Shown here piece by piece: positions 41,749 through 50,348 of a stretch of DNA of 64,000 nt. The notes beneath the pieces are model-generated. The model did no database searches. It was not told the DNA's origin and was given only the letters and a program-made list of their open reading frames with translations. The position numbers were made by a program, and so were the translations under genes. This stretch comes from Phycisphaerales bacterium. GTDB lineage: Bacteria; Planctomycetota; Phycisphaerae; Phycisphaerales; UBA1924. Position 1 is the first letter of the stretch, and each line of letters starts with the position of its first letter. The DNA is taken from positions 124,001-188,000 of the forward strand of contig DASPKU010000019.1 in assembly GCA_035627955.1 (NCBI GenBank), in the 5' to 3' direction.

Positions 41749-42339
41749 ATGGGCGTCACGCTTGGCCCATTCTCATTGGAAAGGGCGCTCAACGCTGTGG
41801 CCAAGGTGCGCGAACGTCTCTTCCGGGCCACCGGCGCCCTGAAAGCTGCGAATGTCCCCTACGCGGTCGTTGGCGGGAACGCCGTCATGCTTTGGGTCTC
41901 CCGCGTCGACGAGACCTCCGTGCGAAACACGCAGGATGTCGACCTGGTGATCAGACGTGAAAGCCTGGACGCCGCTCGAGCCGCGCTCGAATCGGTCGGG
42001 TTCGTCTACCGCCACGCTGATGGCCTCGATCTCTTCCTCGATGGGACCGAAGGCAAGCCCCGCGAGGCCATCCACATCATCTTCGCCAACGAGAAAGTCC
42101 GCGATCACGAGCCGGTCGCGAACCCCGACCTCAGCGAGAGCCTCGACGCACCCGAGGGCTACCGCGTCCTCATGCTCGAGGCCCTCGTGCGCATCAAGCT
42201 CACCGCCTTCCGCGACAAGGATCGCGTCCACCTCCGCGACCTCGCCAAGGTCGGCCTCATCGACCAGTCCTGGCCCGCCAAGTACCCCGCCGAATTGGCC
42301 GACCGCCTGCAGCTGATCCTCGACACCCCCAACGGCTGA
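41749..42339 (+). CDS. Nucleotidyltransferase-fold protein (AbiEii/MNT-like)
   Basis: A 196-residue protein with the minimal nucleotidyltransferase core: YAVVGGNAVMLWV, then NTQDVDLVIRRE with two metal-binding Asp, and a third acidic strand near DGLDLFLDG. The C-terminal LEALVRIKLTAFRDKDRVHLRDL is typical of orphan AbiEii-type proteins. No partner antitoxin gene is adjacent, so a toxin role is not supported. It is unrelated in detail to the protein at 38898. Confidence 0.82.
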   Translation: MGVTLGPFSLERALNAVAKVRERLFRATGALKAANVPYAVVGGNAVMLWVSRVDETSVRNTQDVDLVIRRESLDAARAALESVGFVYRHADGLDLFLDGTEGKPREAIHIIFANEKVRDHEPVANPDLSESLDAPEGYRVLMLEALVRIKLTAFRDKDRVHLRDLAKVGLIDQSWPAKYPAELADRLQLILDTPNG

Positions 42340-42349
42340 CGCGGTTGGT

Positions 42350-43534
42350 TCAGCTCTCCGGCGCCCCCTCCGGCTTCGCGCTCTCCGTCCCCCTGTTCAT
42401 CCCCGGCGTCACCGACCACGCCGGCCAGCACACCTGCGCCACCGTCATGATGCGGTCCCACTTCTGGCAGTGGCCGTAGTTCTCGCCCTCGTACGTCGAG
42501 AGTTCGTGCGCCAGGTCCACGTAGTACGCGGGGTCCGCCGGCCGCCCGTCCACCCGCGTGTAGAACTGAGCGATGATGTCCGCCCGCGAGGCCAGCGCCG
42601 CCCGCACATCCTCGCGGATGTCCCAGTTGTACCACGACGGGTTCAGCGCCTCGTTCCAGCGGTCATCCACGAACGCCCCGAACCACCCGCTCTCGGGCCG
42701 CACGTGCTTGTTGACCCGGAAGTACTCGCCCTTCCGCACGATCATCGGCTCGTACGTCTTTCCCTTGATGGTCACCGGCTGCGTCACGTTGATGCTGAAC
42801 TTCATCCCCATGAAGTTGGCCGCGAGGTCGGCGTTGCTGTACACGCCGGTCGCCACGAACCCCAGCAGGGCGTTCTCGCCGATGGCGTTGCCGTCGGCGT
42901 AGTTCTTCACCACATACGCGCTCGCCTCCTCCGGTGTCGCGCCCTTCTCGATCTGGTGCTGGTACGCGTCGTAGTAGAACCAGCCCATGTGGTGGAAGTG
43001 GCTCAGCTTGTCGGTGCCGAAGTACGTCCCGTACGCCTTCATCGTCGAGCTCTTGAACATCAGCACGATGTTCCGCGGGTCGATCCAGTAGTGCGTCTTC
43101 CGGTAGATCCAGTCGTCCGTGCGGAACCCCGTCACCTGCTGCGGGTACGACTGCATCATCGGCCCGCTCCGCAGCGCGCTCTCGATGTCCTGGATCTCGT
43201 GGAAGGCGTCGCTGAAGGCGTCGTGAACCAGGTTCGCCGCGCGCCGCGGGTTCCTGATGTAGTTCAGCGCCGCCTCCCGCTTCTTGGCGTCGGGCTCGGC
43301 GAGGGCCTTCTCGGTATCGGCGTTCAGGCGCGCTACCGCTGCCTCCACCGCACGGCAGTGCACCGCGTCCAGCCAGTCCCCCATGTCCGCGAACTTCTTG
43401 TCCAGGGGCAGCGTGTACTGGTCGGTCTCGTGGGCCCGAGCGTCAAGCACCGGAAGCGCTACGCCTGCGCCCGCCCCGGCCATCGCCGCGACCAGCGCCG
43501 GCACTTTTAGACAAGCTGCAAATCCTTGACCCAT
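42350..43534 (-). CDS. Secreted protein of unknown function
   Basis: A 394-residue exported protein. A signal peptide (to about DARAHE) is followed by a His-, Tyr- and Trp-rich soluble body, including FGTDKLSHFHHMGWFYYDAY and DDRWNEALNPSWYNWDIRED. The clustered His residues could bind a metal. No family is recognised. The ATG at 43534 has GGGAG eight bases upstream; an ATG 18 bases earlier has only a weak site. It is divergent from the lipoprotein gene at 43621. Confidence 0.75.
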   Translation of the reverse strand: MGQGFAACLKVPALVAAMAGAGAGVALPVLDARAHETDQYTLPLDKKFADMGDWLDAVHCRAVEAAVARLNADTEKALAEPDAKKREAALNYIRNPRRAANLVHDAFSDAFHEIQDIESALRSGPMMQSYPQQVTGFRTDDWIYRKTHYWIDPRNIVLMFKSSTMKAYGTYFGTDKLSHFHHMGWFYYDAYQHQIEKGATPEEASAYVVKNYADGNAIGENALLGFVATGVYSNADLAANFMGMKFSINVTQPVTIKGKTYEPMIVRKGEYFRVNKHVRPESGWFGAFVDDRWNEALNPSWYNWDIREDVRAALASRADIIAQFYTRVDGRPADPAYYVDLAHELSTYEGENYGHCQKWDRIMTVAQVCWPAWSVTPGMNRGTESAKPEGAPES

Positions 43535-43620
43535 CGGATACGCTCCCTTCATCTCAATCTGGCGGTCACCTGGATTCTGGTGTACATGAACATCTACACC
43601 ACGCCGCGGGAGTTCGTCTG

Positions 43621-44175
43621 ATGCCAGCTCAATCTTTTTCGCTCCGCAAGTCGCTCGCGCTCGCAGCCCTGAGCGCAACCACGCTCCTGCTCGGGGCTTG
43701 CGGCAACTCGGTCTATCACAAGGCCGCCCAGAACCTCCCCGGCGACCCCCACGACCGCCTGGCTCTCCGCGTCCGCGAAGCCCGTGCCGCTGCCGACGCC
43801 GCGGCCCGCGCCCTCGAAAAACCCGAGGGCTCGCTCTCCCGCGGCATGACCCGCGCCGCTGCCGACCGCGTGGACGCCCTCGCCTGGGAATACTCCCGCC
43901 GCGTCGCCAGCGTGCAGGACGTCGTCCGCCGCCTCCCCACCCCCGACCTCGAGGCCCAGCAGGTCCTCGCGTCGCTCGAGAAGGCCGAGCACGAGCTCAC
44001 CGCCGCGGCGGAAAAGCTCGCGGCCGAGGTCGGCACCGCGCCTGACACCGACCTGGCGACACTGACTACCCCGGCGACAAGCGCGCTCGCCGCGGCGATC
44101 GAGACTTCCGATTCCTTCGTCAACGGGCGCACCAACGCGGGTGCACTTGCTCCGACCGCCGATAAGAAGAAGTAA
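43621..44175 (+). CDS. Putative lipoprotein with coiled-coil region
   Basis: A 184-residue exported protein. The signal peptide ends in the lipobox LGAC (residues 24-27). The rest is helical, Ala-, Arg- and Glu-rich, with coiled-coil segments (DRLALRVREARAAADAAARA, then QQVLASLEKAEHEL) and a disordered Ala/Thr/Lys tail. Start and spacing faintly recall DUF2959 lipoproteins, not enough to assign. GGAG lies eight bases before the ATG. Confidence 0.7.
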   Translation: MPAQSFSLRKSLALAALSATTLLLGACGNSVYHKAAQNLPGDPHDRLALRVREARAAADAAARALEKPEGSLSRGMTRAAADRVDALAWEYSRRVASVQDVVRRLPTPDLEAQQVLASLEKAEHELTAAAEKLAAEVGTAPDTDLATLTTPATSALAAAIETSDSFVNGRTNAGALAPTADKKK

Positions 44176-44249
44176 TCGCCGCCTGCAGGTGGACCTTTTT
44201 GGATGAGGGTGATCGCCTCGATTATCGAGGAACCACCGCCTCACACCAC

Positions 44250-44255
44250 TACCAT
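44250..44255 (+). promoter_or_regulatory. -10 hexamer of the GAF-SpoIIE phosphatase gene
   Basis: TACCAT five bases before the ATG, with a CCC-containing spacer similar to that of purH. Confidence 0.4.
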
Positions 44256-44260
44256 CCCGC

Positions 44261-45583
44261 ATGGCATTCTTCGAAGGCTCCACCCAGGCTCAGATGGATC
44301 ACGTTGTCGCGATGATGCGCGACATGAGCACGCGGACGGACCCGCAGGACATGGTGCGGACCTACCGCGCGGCCGTGGCGCAGCTGGTCAAGACCGACGC
44401 GACAATGGCGCTGTCGCGCCGGGGCCTGGAGAGGCCGTGGTTCCGCATCACGCGGAGCACGCGTTGGAAGGAGAGCATCAATCCGTGGTCCGAGAAGGAC
44501 AAGCTGCCGCTGATGCGCGGCGGGCTGCTGGCGGAGCTGCTGTACGCCGACCGCCCCACGATCATCCAGGACCTGCGTGTCGACGCCGGTGACCCGGCGT
44601 ACGAGTACCTCAAGGGCTACGGCTCCTTGTACGCAATGCCGCTGTTTGAGCACGGCGAGGCGGTCAACATGAACGTGGCCCTGATGGCGGCGAAGAACGG
44701 CATCAACGAGGAGCGTGCCCCCGTGATGCTGTGGATGGGGAACCTCTTCGGCCGGGCGACGGCCAACCTGGTGCTGGCCGATCAGCTGCGCAAGGCCAAC
44801 GACGCCCTGGACCGAGAGCTGCAGGCGGTGAGCGCGATCCAGCGTTCACTGCTGCCGCCGACGCTGCCGGATGTCAAGGGTCTGCGGCTGGCGGCGCACT
44901 ACGAGACGTCGGCCCGTGCCGGCGGGGACTATTACGACCTGTTCCCGCTCAGCCACGGCAGGCTGGGGCTGCTGATCGCCGACGTCAGCGGGCACGGCAC
45001 GCCCGCGGCGGTGATGATGGCGATCACGCACGCCCTGGCCCACTCCAACGCGGGGACCCCGTGCGCGGCGTCCAACGAGCCGGCAGAGATGCTCACGCAC
45101 CTCAACGAGCGGCTGGTGAGGTCCTACTCGCGCGGGAACACGGGGTTCGTCACCGCGTTCTACGGCGTGTTCGACCCCGCGGCGAAGACGCTGCGGTACG
45201 CCAGCGCCGGGCACAACCCGCCGCGGGTGCGCAGGGGCAGCGGCACGGCCCCGGTGGTGGAGGGGCTGGAGGGTGGGCGCGACGTGCCGCTGGGCGTGCT
45301 CGAGGGCACGACCTACAGGGAGGCGGCAACCACGCTCTACGCGGGCGACGGGCTGCTGCTGTACACCGACGGCATCACCGAGGCCCGCAGCCCCGACGGC
45401 GAGGAGTTCGGCACTGAGCGCCTCGACCAGCGGCTGGTGAGCACGGTGCGGACGCAAGGTGCGAGTGTGGCAATGCCCGAGCCGGGGTGGACCATCCAGG
45501 GCGTGCTGGAGAGCGTGACCGAGTTCACGCGGGCGCGCCCCCCGGAGGACGACCGGACGCTGGTGGCGGGGGAGATCGTGTGA
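44261..45583 (+). CDS. GAF-PP2C (SpoIIE/RsbU-type) serine phosphatase
   Basis: A 440-residue signalling protein. Residues up to about 185 look like a GAF sensor domain, followed by a coiled-coil linker (ANDALDRELQAVSAIQRSLL). The PP2C phosphatase carries the metal-binding GGDYYDLFPL, LLIADVSGHGTPAAVMM, YASAGHNPP and LLLYTDGITEARSPDG, all intact. Such proteins usually dephosphorylate anti-sigma-factor antagonists in partner-switching systems; no STAS or anti-sigma gene is adjacent. It ends two bases before a convergent gene. Confidence 0.93.
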   Translation: MAFFEGSTQAQMDHVVAMMRDMSTRTDPQDMVRTYRAAVAQLVKTDATMALSRRGLERPWFRITRSTRWKESINPWSEKDKLPLMRGGLLAELLYADRPTIIQDLRVDAGDPAYEYLKGYGSLYAMPLFEHGEAVNMNVALMAAKNGINEERAPVMLWMGNLFGRATANLVLADQLRKANDALDRELQAVSAIQRSLLPPTLPDVKGLRLAAHYETSARAGGDYYDLFPLSHGRLGLLIADVSGHGTPAAVMMAITHALAHSNAGTPCAASNEPAEMLTHLNERLVRSYSRGNTGFVTAFYGVFDPAAKTLRYASAGHNPPRVRRGSGTAPVVEGLEGGRDVPLGVLEGTTYREAATTLYAGDGLLLYTDGITEARSPDGEEFGTERLDQRLVSTVRTQGASVAMPEPGWTIQGVLESVTEFTRARPPEDDRTLVAGEIV

Positions 45584-45585
45584 GA

Positions 45586-46782
45586 TCAGCAGTGCTGGCC
45601 GATGAGGACCCGGAAGAAGCTCTCGATGTCCTGGTCGGTGGCGGCGTCACCATCGCCGTTGAAGTCGGCGGCTCGCTGGTCACAGGTCGAGCAGCAGTTC
45701 CCGCCGAGGCAGGCGAAGAAGGCTTGAACATCGGCGTCGGATGTGACCCCATCTTGATCAATATCCGCTGAGAGGCACCGGAGTGTGTGTGGTAACGTCG
45801 CAATCCACCCAGCGCGTCTGAAGAGTGCGTTCTCACCGTAACCAACCACTCTCAAGCCATCGTCGCTCACGTCGAGACACTCGTTCAGGATTCTCCAGTT
45901 GCTGAGGTTGACGCCACTGGACGTCAGAAGAGTGGTCAGGTCATGCACACCAGTGGAGGTCCAGACGCATGCGCGACGTGTATTCGTGCTGTCGTACCAC
46001 ATGCCCCCGATGATCCGTCCATCGGAGCTTGGCTCAAGTGCGTACCCGCCGACCGCGCCTGACGGCAGAGGCAGGGTGCGTAGCTGGCCATCGACCCAGG
46101 CACAAGCGATGGCCGGCGGTGTCGGCACATTCATCTTGAAGTAGCCGGTCACTGTGTGACCGTCACCGCTGATTCCCCAAGGGAACGAGAAAAGTGCGCC
46201 AGGTGGCAACGGCAGCTGCTGCAGACCCTGGTCTTGACGCCAGTGGAACGCGAACATCCTCGCACTAATCCAGCGGTACCCGGTGACCGTTCTCCCATCA
46301 GAGCTGATGCCCCCCGGCGGAGTGGCGGTGCAGCAGTCGATGAACTGGTATCCTGTGCTTTCGCGCCACAGGAAGCTCCGCCAATCATTGGGACCGAACT
46401 CCGCGCTACCAAGGATGCAACTCGCGTCGGCGCTGCTCTCGCTGAACCCTGCGGAAAGAGTTGACTGGGGCAGGTTGAAGTGCACCCAGCCTGTCACCGC
46501 CGTCCACCGCGCCGGATAGCGGACGCCATCAACCGTTCGATGGCCCATCACTGTCGAGCCGTCATGTGACAGGCCGGTGCAGTACCACTCTGTACCGGCC
46601 GGGGTGATACGTTGCAGCTGATACCCAGGGCCGACGAGCGATGTGTCCGTGAGGGCGTGCTGACCGTCTCCGCTGATCCTCTTCACCTCGCGTGTGCCCG
46701 CGACCTCGACGATCGACTGGGCGGAGGCTGCCAAAGGGAAGAACGAAACCAGAACGACAGCGTTCAGTAGGGCTGCTTTCAT
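45586..46782 (-). CDS. Secreted HAF-repeat protein with GC-type dockerin-like tail
   Basis: A 398-residue exported protein. After a signal peptide (ending near AASAQ) come several beta-propeller-like HAF repeats of the form G-I-S-x-D-G-x2-V-x-G (GISSDGRTVTGYRW, GISGDGHTVTGYF, PSSDGRIIGGMWYD). The C-terminal 60 residues carry two EF-hand-like loops (ADIDQDGVTSDADV and ADFNGDGDAATDQDIESFF) with a Cys-rich joint (CLGGNCCSTCDQ). This tail marks many secreted proteins in Phycisphaerae and probably mediates surface attachment or sorting. Confidence 0.85.
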   Translation of the reverse strand: MKAALLNAVVLVSFFPLAASAQSIVEVAGTREVKRISGDGQHALTDTSLVGPGYQLQRITPAGTEWYCTGLSHDGSTVMGHRTVDGVRYPARWTAVTGWVHFNLPQSTLSAGFSESSADASCILGSAEFGPNDWRSFLWRESTGYQFIDCCTATPPGGISSDGRTVTGYRWISARMFAFHWRQDQGLQQLPLPPGALFSFPWGISGDGHTVTGYFKMNVPTPPAIACAWVDGQLRTLPLPSGAVGGYALEPSSDGRIIGGMWYDSTNTRRACVWTSTGVHDLTTLLTSSGVNLSNWRILNECLDVSDDGLRVVGYGENALFRRAGWIATLPHTLRCLSADIDQDGVTSDADVQAFFACLGGNCCSTCDQRAADFNGDGDAATDQDIESFFRVLIGQHC

Positions 46783-46908
46783 GTGGTCCCCGGGCCAAAA
46801 GTCTGGTGCATTTACCGGTGAACTTCAAGGCGGTTGCGGCCATTTCAGCCGATCAATGGACACCTCAGGGTCGTACGCCCCCTGCCGGTCTTCCATTGCG
46901 CTCCTCGA

Positions 46909-48513
46909 ATGCCCGAACCACAGCCGTCATTGCAGGCCCCCGAGCCCTCGCCCGCCGTTGATCCGGCCATGCTGCCCCTGTCCAAAGCGGGCGTGGATCA
47001 GGCACCCGCGCTGGGGAAGACGGTGGGGCGCGGAATGGCGTGGATGGTGGCGGGGAGTGTGATCAGCAAGGGTGCGAGCGTCGTCACCTTCGGGGCCGTG
47101 GCGGCCCTGGTGAGCCGCGAGGACGTGGGCGTGTGGACGATGGCGTTCTCCTTCGCCGCGTTCACGCAGTTCCTGCGGGACGGCGGGGTGCCGCAGGTGC
47201 TGATCCAGCGCGGGGCCAAGGAGTACGAGACGCTCGCCGGACCGGTGTTCTGGCTGGCGCTGCTGGTGAACCTGGCGACGGGCGGCCTGCTCGCGGCCCT
47301 GGCGCCGGTTGCGGCGGGCCCGCACGTGTACAACGAGCCGCGCCTGCTGCCGCTGCTGCTCATCATGGCCCTGCAACTGCCGCTCATGAGCGCCGCCACG
47401 GTATGGTGGGCGCGGCTGCAGATCGACCTGAGGTACGACCGGCTCTCGAACATCACGACGGTGTCGGCGGTCGGGCGGGCGGTGGCGACGGTGGTGTTCG
47501 CGTGGCTGGGGTACGGGCCCCTGAGCTTCGTGCTGCCGATCCCGATGGTGATCCTGTGGGAGAACATCGCCTACGCGGTGAGTGTGCGGGAGTGGCCGTG
47601 GAAGCGGCCGGCGCGGGTGGACCTGTGGCGGGGGCTGCTGGCCACGAGCATCAACGCGGTGATGGTGACATTTGCATTCGCGGTGGTGAACCAGGGGCCG
47701 TACTTCGCCCTGGGGCGTTTCCTCACCAGTGAGCAGTTGGGTGTGTTCTCGCTGGGGTACCAGATCGTGACGCTGGTGGACCAGTTGCTGGCGGCGACCG
47801 GCGTGCAGGTGCTTTTCAGCGCTCTTTCCAAGCTGAACGAAGAGCCCGAGCGGCAGCGAGCAGCGACGCTGCGGGCCGCCCGCCTGATGACGCTGATGTC
47901 GAGCCTGGGATCGTTCGGAGTGTTCGCCACAGTCGGGCCGCTGGCCCTTCTGATCTGGGGCGAGAAGTGGGTGGACTCGATCCTGCCGGCGATGATCCTG
48001 GCCGCGGCGTTCCCATGGCGGGTGCTGCTTTGGGTGCCCTCGCCGGCGCTGCAGGCGCAGGGGCGGTTCCGCGCGAGCGCGATCATCGTCACGATCGCGG
48101 GCGCGGCCCTCACGACCGCCGCGGTGTTGGGGGCGGTGTACGGCAATGGAGACGCGGTGCCGATTGCGGTAGCGATGGCGGCCGTCATGGTCACGGTCTT
48201 CCTGGGGCTCGCCCTGCGGGGGCTGAGCCTCGTCGGCGTGCCCGCGATCAACGTGCTCGCGGCGACCGTGCCGAGCTGGGTGCTGGCAGCGCTGGCGGGG
48301 CTGGGAGCGTGGGGCGGGCAATGGCTGGTCTGGCGGGCGTTCGAGCGCTCGAGCTTGCACCCGCGCCTGGTCGCGGCAGTGGCCGTGGTGGTCGCCGGCG
48401 GCATGTTCTGCGTCCTCGCCTACGCCCTCTTCCGGCTGCTGGCGCGGGGGCTGCTGCGGGAGGTGGCGGAACTGGCCCCGGCGCGGCTGGGCTTTGTGAA
48501 GCGGTTTGTGTAG
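46909..48513 (+). CDS. Polysaccharide flippase (Wzx/MATE-like)
   Basis: A polytopic membrane protein of 534 residues with about 12-14 hydrophobic segments, beginning GRGMAWMVAGSVISKGASVV and the family-typical LVSREDVGVWTMAFSFAAFT. The pattern fits the MVF/polysaccharide transporter superfamily that flips lipid-linked glycans. The ATG at 46909 is preferred: the longer frame upstream lacks a ribosome site. No other glycan assembly gene adjoins it, so the substrate is open. Confidence 0.87.
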   Translation: MPEPQPSLQAPEPSPAVDPAMLPLSKAGVDQAPALGKTVGRGMAWMVAGSVISKGASVVTFGAVAALVSREDVGVWTMAFSFAAFTQFLRDGGVPQVLIQRGAKEYETLAGPVFWLALLVNLATGGLLAALAPVAAGPHVYNEPRLLPLLLIMALQLPLMSAATVWWARLQIDLRYDRLSNITTVSAVGRAVATVVFAWLGYGPLSFVLPIPMVILWENIAYAVSVREWPWKRPARVDLWRGLLATSINAVMVTFAFAVVNQGPYFALGRFLTSEQLGVFSLGYQIVTLVDQLLAATGVQVLFSALSKLNEEPERQRAATLRAARLMTLMSSLGSFGVFATVGPLALLIWGEKWVDSILPAMILAAAFPWRVLLWVPSPALQAQGRFRASAIIVTIAGAALTTAAVLGAVYGNGDAVPIAVAMAAVMVTVFLGLALRGLSLVGVPAINVLAATVPSWVLAALAGLGAWGGQWLVWRAFERSSLHPRLVAAVAVVVAGGMFCVLAYALFRLLARGLLREVAELAPARLGFVKRFV

Positions 48514-48521
48514 CGGGCCAG

Positions 48522-48614
48522 AGGCCAAAGGCAAAGGGCAAAGGGCAAATGGGACCGGACGCGGACGGCCCGCTCTGGGTTTGCCCTATGAACCTTTGCC
48601 ATTTGCAAATTTGC
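48522..48614. repeat. GCAAAT inverted repeat, copy 2
   Basis: Left arm 48522-48550 (GGCAAAGGGCAAAGGGCAAAT) and right arm 48579-48614 (TTTGCCC, then TTTGCCATTTGCAAATTTGC) resemble the element at 27628 with a different loop. It starts nine bases after the flippase stop. Confidence 0.7.
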
Positions 48615-48672
48615 CGCCCAGGTCGCCGGGCGGCCGCAACCGCCGGCCGCTCGGGGCGGTAGGAGCGTGAAG

Positions 48673-50331
48673 ATGCCCACCGACATGCACAGCTACCGCG
48701 TGTTCATCTCCAGCCCCGGGGGGCTGGAGAGTGAGCGGCGCGTGGTCCACGACACCATTGTCGCGTTCAACCAGGAGCAGGCGATCCCGCGGGGCGTGCT
48801 GTTCGTGCCGGTCGGCTGGCAGCTGACGCCGGGCGGGGCGGCGCGTCCGCAGGGGCTGATCAACGAGGACGTGCGCGAGTGCGACTACTTCGTGCTGCTT
48901 CTGCAGGACCGCTGGCGGACCAAGCCGGGGGACGTGGGGCACCTCCCGGGCACCCCCAGCAGCGACGCCGAGGAGGAGTTCGAGCTCGCGCAGGACTGCC
49001 AGCGCGACGCGGCCATGCCCATGCGGCAGCTGCTGGTGTGTTTCAAGCCGCCGCGCCCGGAGGACCTCGCCTCGATGAGCTTCCAGCTCAAGCAGGTGCT
49101 GGACTTCCGCAAACGGCTGGAGCTGGACCACGAGCACCCGTACACCACCTTCGACACTGGGGAGCAGCTGAGCCAGGACGTGCGGCGGCGGCTGGGGTTG
49201 TGGCTGCGGGACCACGAGGAGAAGGTGGACCGCAAGGCGGAGGCGGCGCGGGAGCGGCAAGAGGCAGAGTCGGTCAGCGCGGGCTCGACGTTCTCGTACG
49301 AGATGGCGCCCGATGACGCTGACGTGGCCCCCGGGCTGGTGCGGGCGGAGCTGATCGCCGAGGGCAAGCGCCTGGCGGACGCCGGGCGGGCGGCCGGTGC
49401 CGAGTCGTGCTTCGCGCTAGCGGTCGCGCGCGGCGACGACCCCGGGGCATTCATCGAGTATGGCAAGTTCCTGCGCCGTGTCGGCCGGCTCGAGCAGGCG
49501 CGGGAGATGTTCGAGAAGGCTCTGGCATTCGCGAGCCAGAGACAGGACCTGGACGTCATGGCCGCGGCGTACTCGTGCCTGGGCATGCTGCTGCAGCTCA
49601 AGGGCGATCTCACCGGCGCGGAGGCCATGCACCGCAAGGGCTTCGAGCTCCAGAAGAAGCGGGGGGATCAGAAGGGGCTCGCGCACGCGTACGCCAATAT
49701 GGGGCTGGTGAGCAAGGCGCGGGGCGACCTGGTGCAGGCCGAGCTGATGCTGCGGCGGGCGCTCGGCATAGAGGAGAAGCTCGGGCGTCTGCACGGCATG
49801 GCGAACCAGTACTGCAACCTTGGGCTGATCTCGCGCCGCCTGGGTGACCTGGCGCGGGCCGAGGACATGCTGCGGCGGGCGCTGGAGATCGACGAGAAGC
49901 TCGGGCGGCTGGAGGCGATGGCCAACGGCTATGGCAACATCGGCCTGGTGCTCAAGGCACGCGGCGACCTCGATGGCGCGGAGGAGTGCCTGCGGCGGGC
50001 GCTCACCATCAACGAGAGCCTGGGGCGGCTGGAGGGGCTCGCCAGCGACTACGGGAACCTGGGGCTGATCTGCCAGAAGCGCGGGCGGCTGGATGAGGCG
50101 GAGAAGATGCACCTGACCTCGCTCTCGATCGAGGAGCAGCTGGGACGCGTGGAGGGCATGGCCCGGTCGCACTACAGCCTGGGCCTGCTCGCCAAGACAC
50201 GCGGCGACGCGGGTGGGGCAAAGGCGCACTGGCTGCGGGCACGCGACCTGTTCCAGCAGATCGGCATGCCGCGCGATGTGCGGCTGATGGAGAAGGCGCT
50301 GGCGGAGGCGGGCGGGGCGCGAGTGGGGTGA
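48673..50331 (+). CDS. DUF4062-TPR repeat protein
   Basis: A 552-residue cytoplasmic protein. The N-terminal domain (YRVFISSPGGLESERRVV, then NEDVRECDYFVLLLQDRW) matches DUF4062, a TIR-like fold seen at the head of signalling and STAND/defence proteins. About seven TPR units follow from residue 250, each near 40 residues with the recurrent LRRALxIxEKLGRLxxMANxY; four are almost identical in DNA. AGGAG seven bases before the ATG fixes the start. A defence or signalling role is inference. Confidence 0.84.
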   Translation: MPTDMHSYRVFISSPGGLESERRVVHDTIVAFNQEQAIPRGVLFVPVGWQLTPGGAARPQGLINEDVRECDYFVLLLQDRWRTKPGDVGHLPGTPSSDAEEEFELAQDCQRDAAMPMRQLLVCFKPPRPEDLASMSFQLKQVLDFRKRLELDHEHPYTTFDTGEQLSQDVRRRLGLWLRDHEEKVDRKAEAARERQEAESVSAGSTFSYEMAPDDADVAPGLVRAELIAEGKRLADAGRAAGAESCFALAVARGDDPGAFIEYGKFLRRVGRLEQAREMFEKALAFASQRQDLDVMAAAYSCLGMLLQLKGDLTGAEAMHRKGFELQKKRGDQKGLAHAYANMGLVSKARGDLVQAELMLRRALGIEEKLGRLHGMANQYCNLGLISRRLGDLARAEDMLRRALEIDEKLGRLEAMANGYGNIGLVLKARGDLDGAEECLRRALTINESLGRLEGLASDYGNLGLICQKRGRLDEAEKMHLTSLSIEEQLGRVEGMARSHYSLGLLAKTRGDAGGAKAHWLRARDLFQQIGMPRDVRLMEKALAEAGGARVG

Positions 50332-50336
50332 CGCTG

Positions 50337-50342
50337 TACGAT
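50337..50342 (+). promoter_or_regulatory. -10 hexamer of the GNAT gene
   Basis: TACGAT six bases before the ATG at 50349, just past the DUF4062-TPR stop. Confidence 0.45.
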
Positions 50343-50348
50343 TCGTGC

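Noticed and set aside
48673-50331. Tandem DNA repeats considered as a CRISPR-like array
   Set aside because: Units are about 120 bases, in frame, and encode TPR helices.
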